Shown one piece after another: positions 34,925 through 44,443 of a stretch of DNA of 64,000 nucleotides. The notes under the pieces were generated by a model, which was not told the DNA's origin, did no database searches, and saw nothing but the letters and a program-made list of their open reading frames with translations. Made by a program: the position numbers and the translations under genes. Each line of letters begins with the position of its first letter. Position 1 is the stretch's first letter. Source of the DNA: RUG369 sp050949645 (GTDB taxonomy: Bacteria; Planctomycetota; Planctomycetia; Pirellulales; Thermoguttaceae); contig JBMNGC010000001.1 in the NCBI GenBank assembly GCA_050949645.1, positions 186,001 to 250,000 on the forward strand. The letters are read 5' to 3'.

Positions 34925-34997
34925 TGACCCCAACGAGACTCGAACTCGTGTTGCGGCCTTGAAAGGGCCGTGTCCTAACCGATTGAACGATGGGGCC
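34925..34997 (-). tRNA. tRNA-Glu (anticodon TTC), promoter-proximal copy
   Basis: This is the same 73-nt sequence as the distal copy, separated from it by a 65-nt spacer. A strong minus-strand promoter lies about 30 bp upstream, so the two copies should be one transcript. Confidence 0.95.
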
Positions 34998-35337
34998 GTG
35001 ATCGACGTTACCGCCAAATCGTCGACATGATATCATAGTTTCGGCGGCTGTCAAGCATTGTTTTTCCTCTTTCGCAGAAAGTTTTTTTCTGGGGCTTTCG
35101 CGCGCAACTCTTGAATATCGTGCGTCAGGACTTTAACTTTCAGCCAAACTCCTTACAATACAAGGCGCGCCGACGGAGCTCGACGCGCGTTATCGCATCT
35201 CTAGTAGATAGCGGATAGTTCGTCGTGACGCGTCGGCTATTCGTTAATCGCCGACAGCTAGCGATCGGACGCTTGGGGCAGTCGCCGACAACCGCTCGAT
35301 AGGCTGTCGGCTCTTCATTTGCTATTTCGGAAAAGAT
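34998..35337. other. Divergent region between tRNA-Glu and the CrtI-like gene
   Basis: This 340-bp region contains the tRNA-Glu promoter on the minus strand. The right part precedes the CrtI-like gene and contains short GTCGGC/GCCGAC inverted repeats around 35220-35315 (for example GTCGGC near 35241 with GCCGAC near 35260). No plus-strand promoter of quality was seen. Confidence 0.45.
35027..35054 (-). promoter_or_regulatory. Sigma-70-type promoter of the tRNA-Glu pair
   Basis: On the minus strand a perfect TTGACA (35049-35054) and TATCAT (35027-35032) are separated by 16 bp. The first tRNA starts at 34997, about 30 bp downstream of the -10. Confidence 0.85.
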
Positions 35338-36840
35338 ATGAACGAAACACAAGAAGAAAAAATCGGACGATATTCTCAGCGATACGACGTCGTTGTAGTA
35401 GGGTCCGGGCTCGCCGGCATGACGGCGGCCAACACGCTTGCGCGCGACGGCCGTAAGGTTCTGCTCCTCGAGCACCACTATAAACTTGGCGGGCTCGCCA
35501 CTTGGTTTTTCCGTGAAAAGAACGAGCATATCTTCGACGTCTCTCTTCACGGCTTCCCCGTTGGGATGATCAAGAGCTGTAAGCGATATTGGAGCAAAGA
35601 GATTGCCGATAAAATCGTTCAGCTTCCGCGGATTAAATTCGACAACCCACAGTTTTCGCTTACAACGACGTTTACTCGCGACGATTTCACGCAGTTGCTC
35701 GTAGAACGGTTCAAGATTCCGCAAGAAACGGTTGTCGCGTTCTTCGACGAGGCGCGTAAGCAGACGCATTACGACGACGAAACACGCACGACGCGCGAGC
35801 TTTTTGAGAAATATTTTCCTAATCGCCCCGACGTCTGGCGGCTTCTCATGGAGCCGATTACCTACGCGAACGGCTCTACGCTCGAAGATCCAGCTCTTAC
35901 CTACGGCGTCGTCTTCTCGAACTTCATGTCCAAGGGGGTCTTTACGTTCCAAGGCGGCACGGATCTCTTTGTTAAGATGCTCCGCGCCGAGCTCGTTAAA
36001 AACGGCGTGGATATTGCGACCAACTCGCCGGTTGAAAAGATTCTTGTCGAAAATGGAAAGGTTGTCGGAGTCAAGATTTCCGACAAACCTCTGACCATTT
36101 CGTCTCCAGAGCTTGGCGGCGCGCCAAAGAATCCATCGCCCCTTGCCGGTCAGACGATCGCAACGACCGCCGTCCTTTCGAACGCAAACCTCAAAGGCAC
36201 GATCTTCAATCTCGTTGGACGCGAATATTTCGAACCGGATTTCGTTGCGCAAGCGGAGGCGGTGCGTCTCAATAATTCGAGTGTCCAGGTCTATATCGCG
36301 CTCAAGAAAGGCGAAACCTTCGACGAAGAGAAATGCGGCGATCTCCTCTTTACGTCCGTCGCGCCCGAGTTTCGTACCGACTGGCTTCTAAGCCGCCATA
36401 TCACTTCGCGCACCTATTCCTTTTATTATCCCAAGACGCGACCAGGAACCGATCGTTATTACGTCGTCGCTAGCTCCAACGCGAACTACGAAGACTGGGC
36501 GAATCTCTCTCCCGAAGCGTACGAAACGAGCAAACGCGACCTAATCGAAACGACGCTCGACGCGCTTGAGAAGTATGTCCCCGGCATTCGCGATAAAGTC
36601 GCTTATGTCGAAGCGGCGACTCCGAAGACTTTCCGCAACTACACCGACCACTGGCTCGGCGCGAGCTTTGGCACCAAGTACGAAGGGCTTGCCGTGAGTC
36701 GCGCGCTCAACTCGCAAATCCCCGGGCTTTTCCATGCCGGCAGCGTCGGGATCATCATGTCGGGGTGGCTCGGCGCGGTGAACTACGGAGTGATCGTTTC
36801 GAGCTACGTTTCCGGGTATCTTATGGGCTTCGGCAAATAA
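35338..36840 (+). CDS. CrtI/phytoene desaturase-like FAD-dependent oxidoreductase
   Basis: The 500-residue protein has an N-terminal dinucleotide-binding motif VVVVGSGLAGMTAAN (about residues 18-32), an acidic end to strand 2 (VLLLEHHYKLGG), and a C-terminal FAD motif (GLFHAGSVGIIMSGWLGAVNYG). This is the layout of the phytoene desaturase, retinol-saturase and amine-oxidase superfamily. The substrate cannot be read from sequence; carotenoid precursors or other polyunsaturated lipids are typical. No carotenoid genes (crtB, crtE) are near, but a FabZ-like gene follows on the same strand, 223 bp later. ATG 35338 has a weak GGAAAAG upstream. Confidence 0.85.
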   Translation: MNETQEEKIGRYSQRYDVVVVGSGLAGMTAANTLARDGRKVLLLEHHYKLGGLATWFFREKNEHIFDVSLHGFPVGMIKSCKRYWSKEIADKIVQLPRIKFDNPQFSLTTTFTRDDFTQLLVERFKIPQETVVAFFDEARKQTHYDDETRTTRELFEKYFPNRPDVWRLLMEPITYANGSTLEDPALTYGVVFSNFMSKGVFTFQGGTDLFVKMLRAELVKNGVDIATNSPVEKILVENGKVVGVKISDKPLTISSPELGGAPKNPSPLAGQTIATTAVLSNANLKGTIFNLVGREYFEPDFVAQAEAVRLNNSSVQVYIALKKGETFDEEKCGDLLFTSVAPEFRTDWLLSRHITSRTYSFYYPKTRPGTDRYYVVASSNANYEDWANLSPEAYETSKRDLIETTLDALEKYVPGIRDKVAYVEAATPKTFRNYTDHWLGASFGTKYEGLAVSRALNSQIPGLFHAGSVGIIMSGWLGAVNYGVIVSSYVSGYLMGFGK

Positions 36841-37063
36841 CGAGCTTCCGTAACGACTGTACAAACGCGACCGTCTGTTCAGATCGCAAAGGGTCATACC
36901 AGTAGCCCGAGGACGGTCGCCAGGACGTCGCTGAAGATTTTGGCAGGCGCGACGATTTTCAGCCAAGCGTAGCGCCTGCCCATTACTGTTGAAGCACGAT
37001 TATCGGCGCGTTCTAAAATTTGTTCCGTCGTGGACTCGAATTTTGAAGCTTAGGGAGAATTAG

Positions 37064-37543
37064 ATGGCAAAAGACGAATCTTTTTTTGACTCCAGGGCGG
37101 CCGTTCTCGCATCGATTCCACATCGTCCTCCATTTCTCTTTATCGACGACATTGTCAAATGGCTCGATAATGGCGTCGTCTGCGTTTATCGTTTCAAGAA
37201 GGACGAATATTTCTTCGAGGGCCATTATCCGGACATGCCGATCGTACCGGGAGTCATTCTTTGCGAAGCGGCGATGCAAGCGGGCGCGGTCTATACCGCG
37301 CGCATCATCAACGACGACAACAAAGACAAGCAGGGAAAGTTTCCAGTCGTCGGGCGCATGAACAATATCAAGTTCAAGAATGTTGTGAAGCCCGGTCAGC
37401 TGATCGAGATGACGGTCGTGATGAAAGAAAAAATCGCGGGCGCCTATATCTTCAAGGCGAAGACTACCTGCGAAGAGAAACCGGTCGTTTCCTTCGAGTT
37501 TATCGTCACGCTCATCGATAAGGTAGAAGACGGAAAAGACTGA
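37064..37543 (+). CDS. FabZ-like 3-hydroxyacyl-ACP dehydratase (hotdog fold)
   Basis: This 159-residue hotdog-fold protein has the FabZ active site: His in FFEGHYPDMPIVPGV (family FPGHFPxxPxxPGV) and Glu in LCEAAMQAGA. The opening PHRPPFLFIDDI also matches the family. FabZ dehydrates beta-hydroxyacyl-ACP in fatty-acid elongation. The C-terminus (VSFEFIVTLIDK) is typical. ATG 37064 has an excellent AGGGAG upstream. It lies downstream of the CrtI-like gene, with a terminator after it, so the pair may be one transcript. Whether this is the housekeeping FabZ or a specialised lipid enzyme is unclear; no lpx, acp or fab genes are adjacent. Confidence 0.88.
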   Translation: MAKDESFFDSRAAVLASIPHRPPFLFIDDIVKWLDNGVVCVYRFKKDEYFFEGHYPDMPIVPGVILCEAAMQAGAVYTARIINDDNKDKQGKFPVVGRMNNIKFKNVVKPGQLIEMTVVMKEKIAGAYIFKAKTTCEEKPVVSFEFIVTLIDKVEDGKD

Positions 37544-37606
37544 TTGTCAATTGGGGTAACGTTTGAAAGCGGCGACGACGCCGGTCAAATGACGCCGTAA
37601 GATAAT

Positions 37607-37652
37607 AAACGCGCTCGATTTAAGGGAGGCTCCTTCGTCGAGCGCGTTTTAC
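37607..37652. terminator. Bidirectional terminator between the FabZ-like gene and menG
   Basis: A perfect 12-bp stem, AAACGCGCTCGA (37607-37618) with TCGAGCGCGTTT (37638-37649), has a 19-nt loop and short A and T flanks. It separates convergent genes. Confidence 0.75.
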
Positions 37653-37658
37653 GTCGTA

Positions 37659-38411
37659 TCAGGCTTTTCTGCCAATATACATTTGGAGAACCCCAAAGGT
37701 CATCGGTCGGCAAACGCAGTCCTTGAGGCCGGCGTCGTTCATCATTTCAAGCACGCATTGAGGCGAATCAAAGGCGTCGACGCTTTCGGGAAGATAGCGG
37801 TACGCGCTGGATTTGTTTTTGGCGATCGCGTTGCCGATCGCCGGCAGTACTCTCTTGAAATAGAAGCGGAAGAGGGGCGCGAAGAGCGGGAATTTCGTCG
37901 ACGTGAATTCCAGAATGGCGACGACCCCGTCCTGCCGACATGTCCGCGCCATTTCTCGGATACCTAGCGCAGGGTCGACCATGTTGCGGAGTCCAAAGGA
38001 GTTGGTGACGGCGTCAAATCGCTCGGCGTCAAATGGCAGCGCCATTCCATCCGCTTCATAAAACTCGACGTCGGGCGTCTTTCTTCTGGCAATTTCAAGC
38101 ATTTCAGGGGTAAAGTCGACGCCTATCGGGCGGAATTCTTTGCCGCCGAGCCCTGAACTCGCGAGCTGACGCAACTCTTCCGCGATGACGTCGCCGGTGC
38201 CGGTCGCGACGTCGAGCGTCTCGATTGTCGGACGCTGTTCGGAATGCGTCGCGAGCTGAGCAAAAATCTCGCTAACGAAACGTCTTCGCCAACGCTTCGC
38301 AAATCCGACGGAAAGAAGATTGTTGAGAAGGTCGTATTTCGGCGCAATTTCGCCAAACATGGCTTGAATTCGCGGCGCTGATTTGTCGACGAACGTTTCC
38401 TGACCCATCAT
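37659..38411 (-). CDS. menG: Demethylmenaquinone / ubiquinone methyltransferase (UbiE/MenG family)
   Basis: The start is taken as the first of tandem ATGs at 38411 (AGGAAAGG upstream); the frame extends to 38567 without support. The 250-residue class I methyltransferase has SAM motif I DVATGTGDVIAEE (about residues 67-79), then GVDFTPEMLEIAR, and the family signature NSFGLRNM, with PRIQAMFGEIAPKYDLLN at the N-terminus. It methylates the last quinone precursor in the respiratory chain. Planctomycetes use menaquinone, so MenG is the likelier role (established knowledge). Its 5' end faces the ComB-like gene divergently across 144 bp. Confidence 0.92.
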   Translation of the reverse strand: MMGQETFVDKSAPRIQAMFGEIAPKYDLLNNLLSVGFAKRWRRRFVSEIFAQLATHSEQRPTIETLDVATGTGDVIAEELRQLASSGLGGKEFRPIGVDFTPEMLEIARRKTPDVEFYEADGMALPFDAERFDAVTNSFGLRNMVDPALGIREMARTCRQDGVVAILEFTSTKFPLFAPLFRFYFKRVLPAIGNAIAKNKSSAYRYLPESVDAFDSPQCVLEMMNDAGLKDCVCRPMTFGVLQMYIGRKA

Positions 38412-38555
38412 AAACGACGCCTTTCCTGTTGCGGTATTTCCGATATAATTGTGCGCTAGGGCGGAGTCGCGCTTGACGGAGTAGAGCGTACGCGCAGCGC
38501 CCGACTCGATTGTACTGTGTTTTACCGTGGCGCCCAGACGACTAACGCGACCCCA

Positions 38556-39323
38556 ATGACAAAACAATTAAACGTTTATCCCCTTCCTGCCCTTGCGCGC
38601 GACCTTCCCGCGACCGGCGTTTCCGTCGCCATCGACGTTTTGCGTGCGACGACGACAATTACGACGGCGCTTGCGAATGGCGCGCGTCGCGTTCTGCCAT
38701 TCGAGACGATCGAAGAAACCCTTGCGGCGAAGAAAGCGATTCTAGCGTCGCAACGAGGGAACGCGGAGGAGCTGCTCCTCGGCGGCGAACGTGAAGGTTT
38801 ACCCATCAGCGGTTTCGATCTCGGGAACTCGCCCGATAGCTATACTCCCGAGACAGTCGTTGATAAGACGATTCTTTTTACGACGACTAACGGGACAAAG
38901 GCGATCCTACAGTGTCGCGGGACGGTCTACGTTGCGTCGTTCCTCAACGCATCGGCGGTCGTAGAGACCCTTCTTGCTAACGACGCGCCTGATCCGATCT
39001 CGATCGTGTGCGCGGGCACAAACGGTCAATACACCGAGGAGGATCTTGCGCTCGCGGGGCTGCTGGTCGATCGATTAACGCGCGCGCGCGCCGACTTTGA
39101 ACTTAATGTTCAGGCCGAGGTCGCGCGGGAACAATGGCGCGCAAATTGCTATCAATCTCTCTTTGAAACACTCGCGGCGAGTCGCGGCGGTCAGAATCTC
39201 AAGCGTATCGAGCTCCTAAAGGACGTCGACGACGCTGCGAAGCTCGATTCGCTCAACGTCGTTGCGGAATATCGGGTTGGCGAAATTCGTCTCGCCGGAT
39301 CCGATTGGAAACGTGACGCCTGA
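38556..39323 (+). CDS. ComB-like 2-phosphosulfolactate phosphatase family protein
   Basis: This protein matches the ComB fold: AIDVLRATTTITTAL near the N-terminus, then LLGGEREGLPISGFDLGNSP and ILFTTTNGTKAI, and a conserved CAGTNGQYTEEDLALAG. ComB dephosphorylates (R)-2-phosphosulfolactate in archaeal coenzyme M synthesis. Bacterial homologues are widespread without the rest of that pathway, and their role is unsettled; none of the other coenzyme M genes is present here. The start ATG 38556 lacks a clear ribosome binding site; a GTG start at 38517 is also possible. The length (255 residues) is normal. Confidence 0.88.
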   Translation: MTKQLNVYPLPALARDLPATGVSVAIDVLRATTTITTALANGARRVLPFETIEETLAAKKAILASQRGNAEELLLGGEREGLPISGFDLGNSPDSYTPETVVDKTILFTTTNGTKAILQCRGTVYVASFLNASAVVETLLANDAPDPISIVCAGTNGQYTEEDLALAGLLVDRLTRARADFELNVQAEVAREQWRANCYQSLFETLAASRGGQNLKRIELLKDVDDAAKLDSLNVVAEYRVGEIRLAGSDWKRDA

Positions 39324-39418
39324 ATTTCCTGATTCAATACAATTCAATCACTTAGAACAAGTCAACAACTCAGACTGCGGGTTCGCAGTCGCGAATTACA
39401 GATAAAGGAATTATAAAA

Positions 39419-41062
<1,644 letters not shown>

Positions 41063-41066
41063 TCCT

Positions 41067-41104
41067 TTTACACATGGCCGTGCGATGTGGTATAATATCG
41101 CACG
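41067..41104 (+). promoter_or_regulatory. Promoter with an inverted repeat centred on the -10
   Basis: TTTACA (41067-41072) and a perfect TATAAT (41091-41096) are 18 bp apart. An 8-bp perfect inverted repeat, CGTGCGAT (41079-41086) and ATCGCACG (41097-41104), brackets the -10. The arrangement suggests a repressor operator, and its position 74 bp before the 89-residue gene makes that gene and the LarA-like gene its likely targets. Confidence 0.6.
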
Positions 41105-41177
41105 GTAGCGCTTTATTCGTCAATTGATTGCGTTCTCAAAATGTCAACACAACCCGAATTTACGAAAGGACGCCGAT

Positions 41178-41447
41178 ATGAAGATTAGGAAACCTAATTG
41201 GGCTCAAAACAATCCTCATGCGACGATGCTTGGGGTCGGGCTCGACAATACGGACGGACAGGTGCGGCTAACGCGCGGCAAGAATTTCACGCTTGTCGGC
41301 GGCAGCGAGGAGACCCATTCCGTTATGCAGGAGACGGCGGTCAAAGTGAACGAGGCGCTTGATCGCAGAGGCAAGACGCTTGACGAGACGTCTTCTGAGG
41401 AATTTCGCGACATTATCGCCGACGCCGTACAAAAGATTCGAGGATAA
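41178..41447 (+). CDS. Small conserved-looking protein of unknown function
   Basis: The start is ATG 41178 with AAAGGA 8 nt upstream; the upstream extension is rejected. The 89-residue protein is polar and soluble, with a Gly-rich N-terminal part (MLGVGLDNTDGQVRLTRGKN) and a helical acidic C-terminal half (RRGKTLDETSSEEFRDIIAD). No signal peptide, membrane segment or metal motif was seen. It is followed after 41 nt by the LarA-like gene on the same strand and shares its upstream promoter, so a functional link is likely but unproven. I do not recognise the family. Confidence 0.75.
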   Translation: MKIRKPNWAQNNPHATMLGVGLDNTDGQVRLTRGKNFTLVGGSEETHSVMQETAVKVNEALDRRGKTLDETSSEEFRDIIADAVQKIRG

Positions 41448-41488
41448 TCGTCGCTCGAATCGATAATAACCTGACTTGAGGAATTTGG

Positions 41489-42778
41489 ATGTCCTGGTTT
41501 ACCGAACGAGGAACGTTAACGCTTAATCGCGTTTTGGAACTGACTCGCCGCGCCGCAGACGTTGCGCGCGAGAAGATTTGTCGCGATCCTAAGCGCGTGC
41601 TGCTCTTGCCTCCTGATATCACGCGCGCGCATAGCGGCGCGGGCAAGGTTTGCGAAGAGTTTTATAAAATCTTTTCGCCTTCCGCGGACGTGTATGTTAT
41701 TCCGACTCTTGGTCAGCATGTGCCGCATACGCCTGAGCAGAACCGCTGGATGTTCGGTTCAATTCCGGAAGAGAAAATCCTCAAGCACGATTGGCGCAAC
41801 GGCGCGACGAATATCGGCGAGATTCCAGCGTCCTTCGTTAAAGAGGTCTCGAACGGCAAGGCTGATTGGCCGATTCCGATCAGCCTCAATTCGACGCTTG
41901 TTAACGAGAAATGGGATCTCGTGATCAATATTGGTCACGTCGTACCCCATGAAGTTCTTGGATTTGCGAACCATAACAAGAATTACTTCATCGGGCTCGG
42001 CGGCAAGGATACGATCTGCGCATCGCACATGATGGCGGCGTGTTGCGGAATCGAAAATAATCTTGGGAATCTGCTTACGCCTTTGCGTCGTTGTTACAAC
42101 AAGGCGGAAGACGACTTCCTAGGGTTCCTTCCCGACTGTTACTTCCATGTCACGATGGCTTACGACGCGGAGGGCGTTCTCGGTCACACGGGCGTCTATT
42201 TCGGGGACGACCTCGACGTGTATCTCGAAGCGGCGAAGGCTTCTCGCGAGGAGAACATCACGATCGTTCCGCCTCTTAAGAAGGTCGTCGCGGTCATGCA
42301 GGGGGACGAATTCCATAGTACGTGGGTTGCGAACAAAGCGGTCTATCGTACGAGAATGGCGATGGCCGACGGCGGCGAACTGCTCATCATTGCGCCCGGT
42401 CTCCGACGATTTGGCGAACAGCCCGACGTCGACGCCCTCATTCGCAAGTACGGATACTCTGGAACAGAAAACGTGATGAAACTGTGGAAGACGGAACCCG
42501 TCCTCCAGGATCTCACGCACGGCACGGCCCACCTCATCCATGGGAGTTCCGAAGGTCGGTTCCGAATCACTTATGCGCCCAGCGAGCTCACGAAGGAAGA
42601 GATGGAGAGCGTTTGCTTTGGCTACGCTGATCTCCAGGAGACTCTCAAAAGGTATGATCCTGCCAAAATGAAGAACGGGTTCAACACCATGCCTGACGGC
42701 GAAGTTGTCTATTACATCAGCACGCCAAGCGCGGGGCTTTGGACAACAAAAGAAAAGCTTGAGAATCGCGAATTCTGA
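41489..42778 (+). CDS. LarA-like (nickel-pincer lactate racemase family) protein
   Basis: This 429-residue protein resembles LarA, which uses a nickel-pincer cofactor to racemise lactate and related 2-hydroxyacids. Family-like features: LLLPPDITRAHSGAG (nucleotide/cofactor loop, cf. DxTRxH), PTLGQHVPHTPEQN, and VVPHEVLGFANHNKNYFIG, where His and Lys fall at the same spacing as the cofactor-binding His and Lys of LarA (PHxxxGxxxxxK). The usual GGRK segment is replaced by HNK. No larB, larC or larE (cofactor genes) are in the window. Many planctomycete paralogues have other hydroxyacid or sugar-acid substrates. ATG 41489 has a GAGG-like sequence 8 nt upstream. Confidence 0.8.
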   Translation: MSWFTERGTLTLNRVLELTRRAADVAREKICRDPKRVLLLPPDITRAHSGAGKVCEEFYKIFSPSADVYVIPTLGQHVPHTPEQNRWMFGSIPEEKILKHDWRNGATNIGEIPASFVKEVSNGKADWPIPISLNSTLVNEKWDLVINIGHVVPHEVLGFANHNKNYFIGLGGKDTICASHMMAACCGIENNLGNLLTPLRRCYNKAEDDFLGFLPDCYFHVTMAYDAEGVLGHTGVYFGDDLDVYLEAAKASREENITIVPPLKKVVAVMQGDEFHSTWVANKAVYRTRMAMADGGELLIIAPGLRRFGEQPDVDALIRKYGYSGTENVMKLWKTEPVLQDLTHGTAHLIHGSSEGRFRITYAPSELTKEEMESVCFGYADLQETLKRYDPAKMKNGFNTMPDGEVVYYISTPSAGLWTTKEKLENREF

Positions 42779-42881
42779 GACAAGAGTACGCGTCGTTCGT
42801 AACTTTGCGAGCGCTGGTTGCGCATGACGAATACGCGCTCTCTTTGTTCGCAGGAAGCGCGATTGCAAATTGTATTCAAAT

Positions 42882-42923
42882 AAAGACGGGGACAGTGTAA
42901 AGACTGTCCCCGTCTTTATTTTG
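42882..42923 (+). terminator. Rho-independent terminator after the LarA-like gene
   Basis: A perfect 15-bp stem (42882-42896 with 42903-42917) has a 6-nt loop, followed by ATTTT. It is about 105 nt after the stop codon. Confidence 0.9.
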
Positions 42924-43148
42924 TTGCAAAACGGTCGAGTTTAACGTCCAGGGGCGTTGTTTGGGCACAGGTAGTAGAATATGGGGCCAGCTTCTCAGTA
43001 TCAAAACGACCCGTGGAGAAACATTTTCTCTTCGCTTGTTTTACACGAGTTCATTTTTTGGAGAGCTGTTGACGCAAAGAGCTCGTCAGCCGCTAATCGT
43101 AAAGACAATAGGATGGAGAGCGTTTTTGTACATTGAAATTTTATCGTC

Positions 43149-43176
43149 TTGACTTTGAAAAGCTGATGTATAAAAT
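43149..43176 (+). promoter_or_regulatory. Sigma-70-type promoter
   Basis: TTGACT (43149-43154) and TAAAAT (43171-43176) are 16 bp apart. The gene it serves is not certain; the YfcE-like gene begins 400 bp downstream. Confidence 0.5.
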
Positions 43177-43576
43177 AAACAAGATAGACAAAATAGACAA
43201 AGAAAACAAGGTCTCGCCAGCATTTTAAAAATCTTGGATCTTTTGAGTGAAACGTCGCGCTACCCCTTGACGTCGCATTGCGGTGTGATAAGAGTTAGCG
43301 AAGTTTATCCACTGATTTTTGTCGATTCTTTTGAAGGTTTGGACTCTCCGACCTTCTGCTAGTCGATTTGTTACGTAGAGACTGCTATTCTTTGGGAAAA
43401 CTCGACGGTGCGGAGCAGGGGAGTATTTCCCTCCCTTTGACGCGACGTTGCGCGGTTTCATTTGTTCTTTTTTATAAGCTTGCTTTGAACGATCGAGTCG
43501 CGACTGCTAAGCTTGCTTTTTCCATAAATGACAGAGGCGCATTTGTCGCCGATGCATCATCATGGGGGGAGACGTC

Positions 43577-44161
43577 ATGGGACCACTGGGAATTTTATCA
43601 GACACGCATAACGCGAATGGCTCCATTGTAGAAGCATTGGAAATGTTCCGTAAGTCGGGAGTCGAACAAATTGTGCATTGCGGCGACGTCACGTCCCCTG
43701 AAGCGGTTCGGCATTTCCGCGGCTACAAGGTAACGTTTGTCTTTGGTAATAACGACTTAATTTTTAAAGATAATGAAAAATCCCTTCGCGAGGCGGTCAC
43801 AGAGCTAGGAAACGAGTGTTCCATCGGTCATCAGCCGGTCAGCCTCGAATGGAACAAAAAAAAGATCTGTCTCATCCACGGTCACGACGGCGGTTTCAAG
43901 CTGGCTCGAAAGGCCTTCGATTCGGGCGATTGGGATTATGTAATTTTCGGCCATTCTCATATCGTTCACTGCCCTCCGCCTGTCGAAGGCGTTAGGACGA
44001 CGCTTCTCAATCCCGGTTCGGTCCAGGACAGCTCTTATTATATCCTCTTCGAGGACGGCGAGCTTGTTCGTTACCTGTACGACGAAGAATGCGACACGCC
44101 GTACGAAGGCAAAGAGCCCTTTGATTTTTGCAAAAACATGAATCCCAGTCTGTTTAACTGA
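43577..44161 (+). CDS. YfcE/MJ0936-type metallophosphoesterase
   Basis: This 194-residue calcineurin-like phosphodiesterase has the metal-binding motifs ILSDTHNANG, HCGDVTSPE, VFGNND, CLIHGHDGG and IFGHSHIVHC, then LNPGSV, typical of the family. The start is taken as ATG 43577, preceded by GGGGGGAG at 5 nt; an ATG at 43562 is also in frame. YfcE-type enzymes hydrolyse phosphodiesters in vitro, and the physiological substrate is usually unknown. The C-terminal ~35 residues are an acidic extension. No operon partner is apparent; hrpA follows on the same strand after 282 bp. Confidence 0.9.
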   Translation: MGPLGILSDTHNANGSIVEALEMFRKSGVEQIVHCGDVTSPEAVRHFRGYKVTFVFGNNDLIFKDNEKSLREAVTELGNECSIGHQPVSLEWNKKKICLIHGHDGGFKLARKAFDSGDWDYVIFGHSHIVHCPPPVEGVRTTLLNPGSVQDSSYYILFEDGELVRYLYDEECDTPYEGKEPFDFCKNMNPSLFN

Positions 44162-44443
44162 CCAGGCTCTTCCTTACATGAGAACTGTCGCTCCGCATAT
44201 CCCTCTTTTATCGTTCTATATAATCTTATCGTTATTTTTCAGTTCCGGTTCTTAGCTTTCATAGATCTAGCGCTCGACCGGTTAGCGACTGTATTGTCTG
44301 GCATTTTCAGGGGCAGAAGGCGTTAAGACTTGTCCAAATACGGGGACAATATACAATACGCACGTCGCCTTGCCGGCGCTTGCTTGAACGTCCACGCCGT
44401 TATTGCAACTCTAATTTAGCATCTCCATTCAGCATCTAAAAAA

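Larger units (their letters stand above)
42779..43576. other. AT-rich intergenic region with a terminator and an isolated promoter
   Basis: This 798-bp region contains the terminator of the LarA-like gene (separate entry). It also contains a convincing promoter at 43149-43176: TTGACT, 16 bp, TAAAAT, followed by AT-rich sequence with repeated ATAGACAAA words. The next gene starts 400 bp later, so the promoter either gives a long leader or drives a non-coding transcript. No open frame here is convincing. Confidence 0.5.

Noticed and set aside
35140..36252. 370-codon open frame on the minus strand
   Set aside because: It overlaps the CrtI-like oxidoreductase gene and the tRNA side region with no supporting motif or ribosome binding site.
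35338..37543. Calling the CrtI/FabZ pair a ladderane or aryl-polyene cluster
   Set aside because: No ketosynthase, acyl carrier protein, radical SAM enzyme or other cluster genes are present in the window, so only a two-gene association can be claimed.
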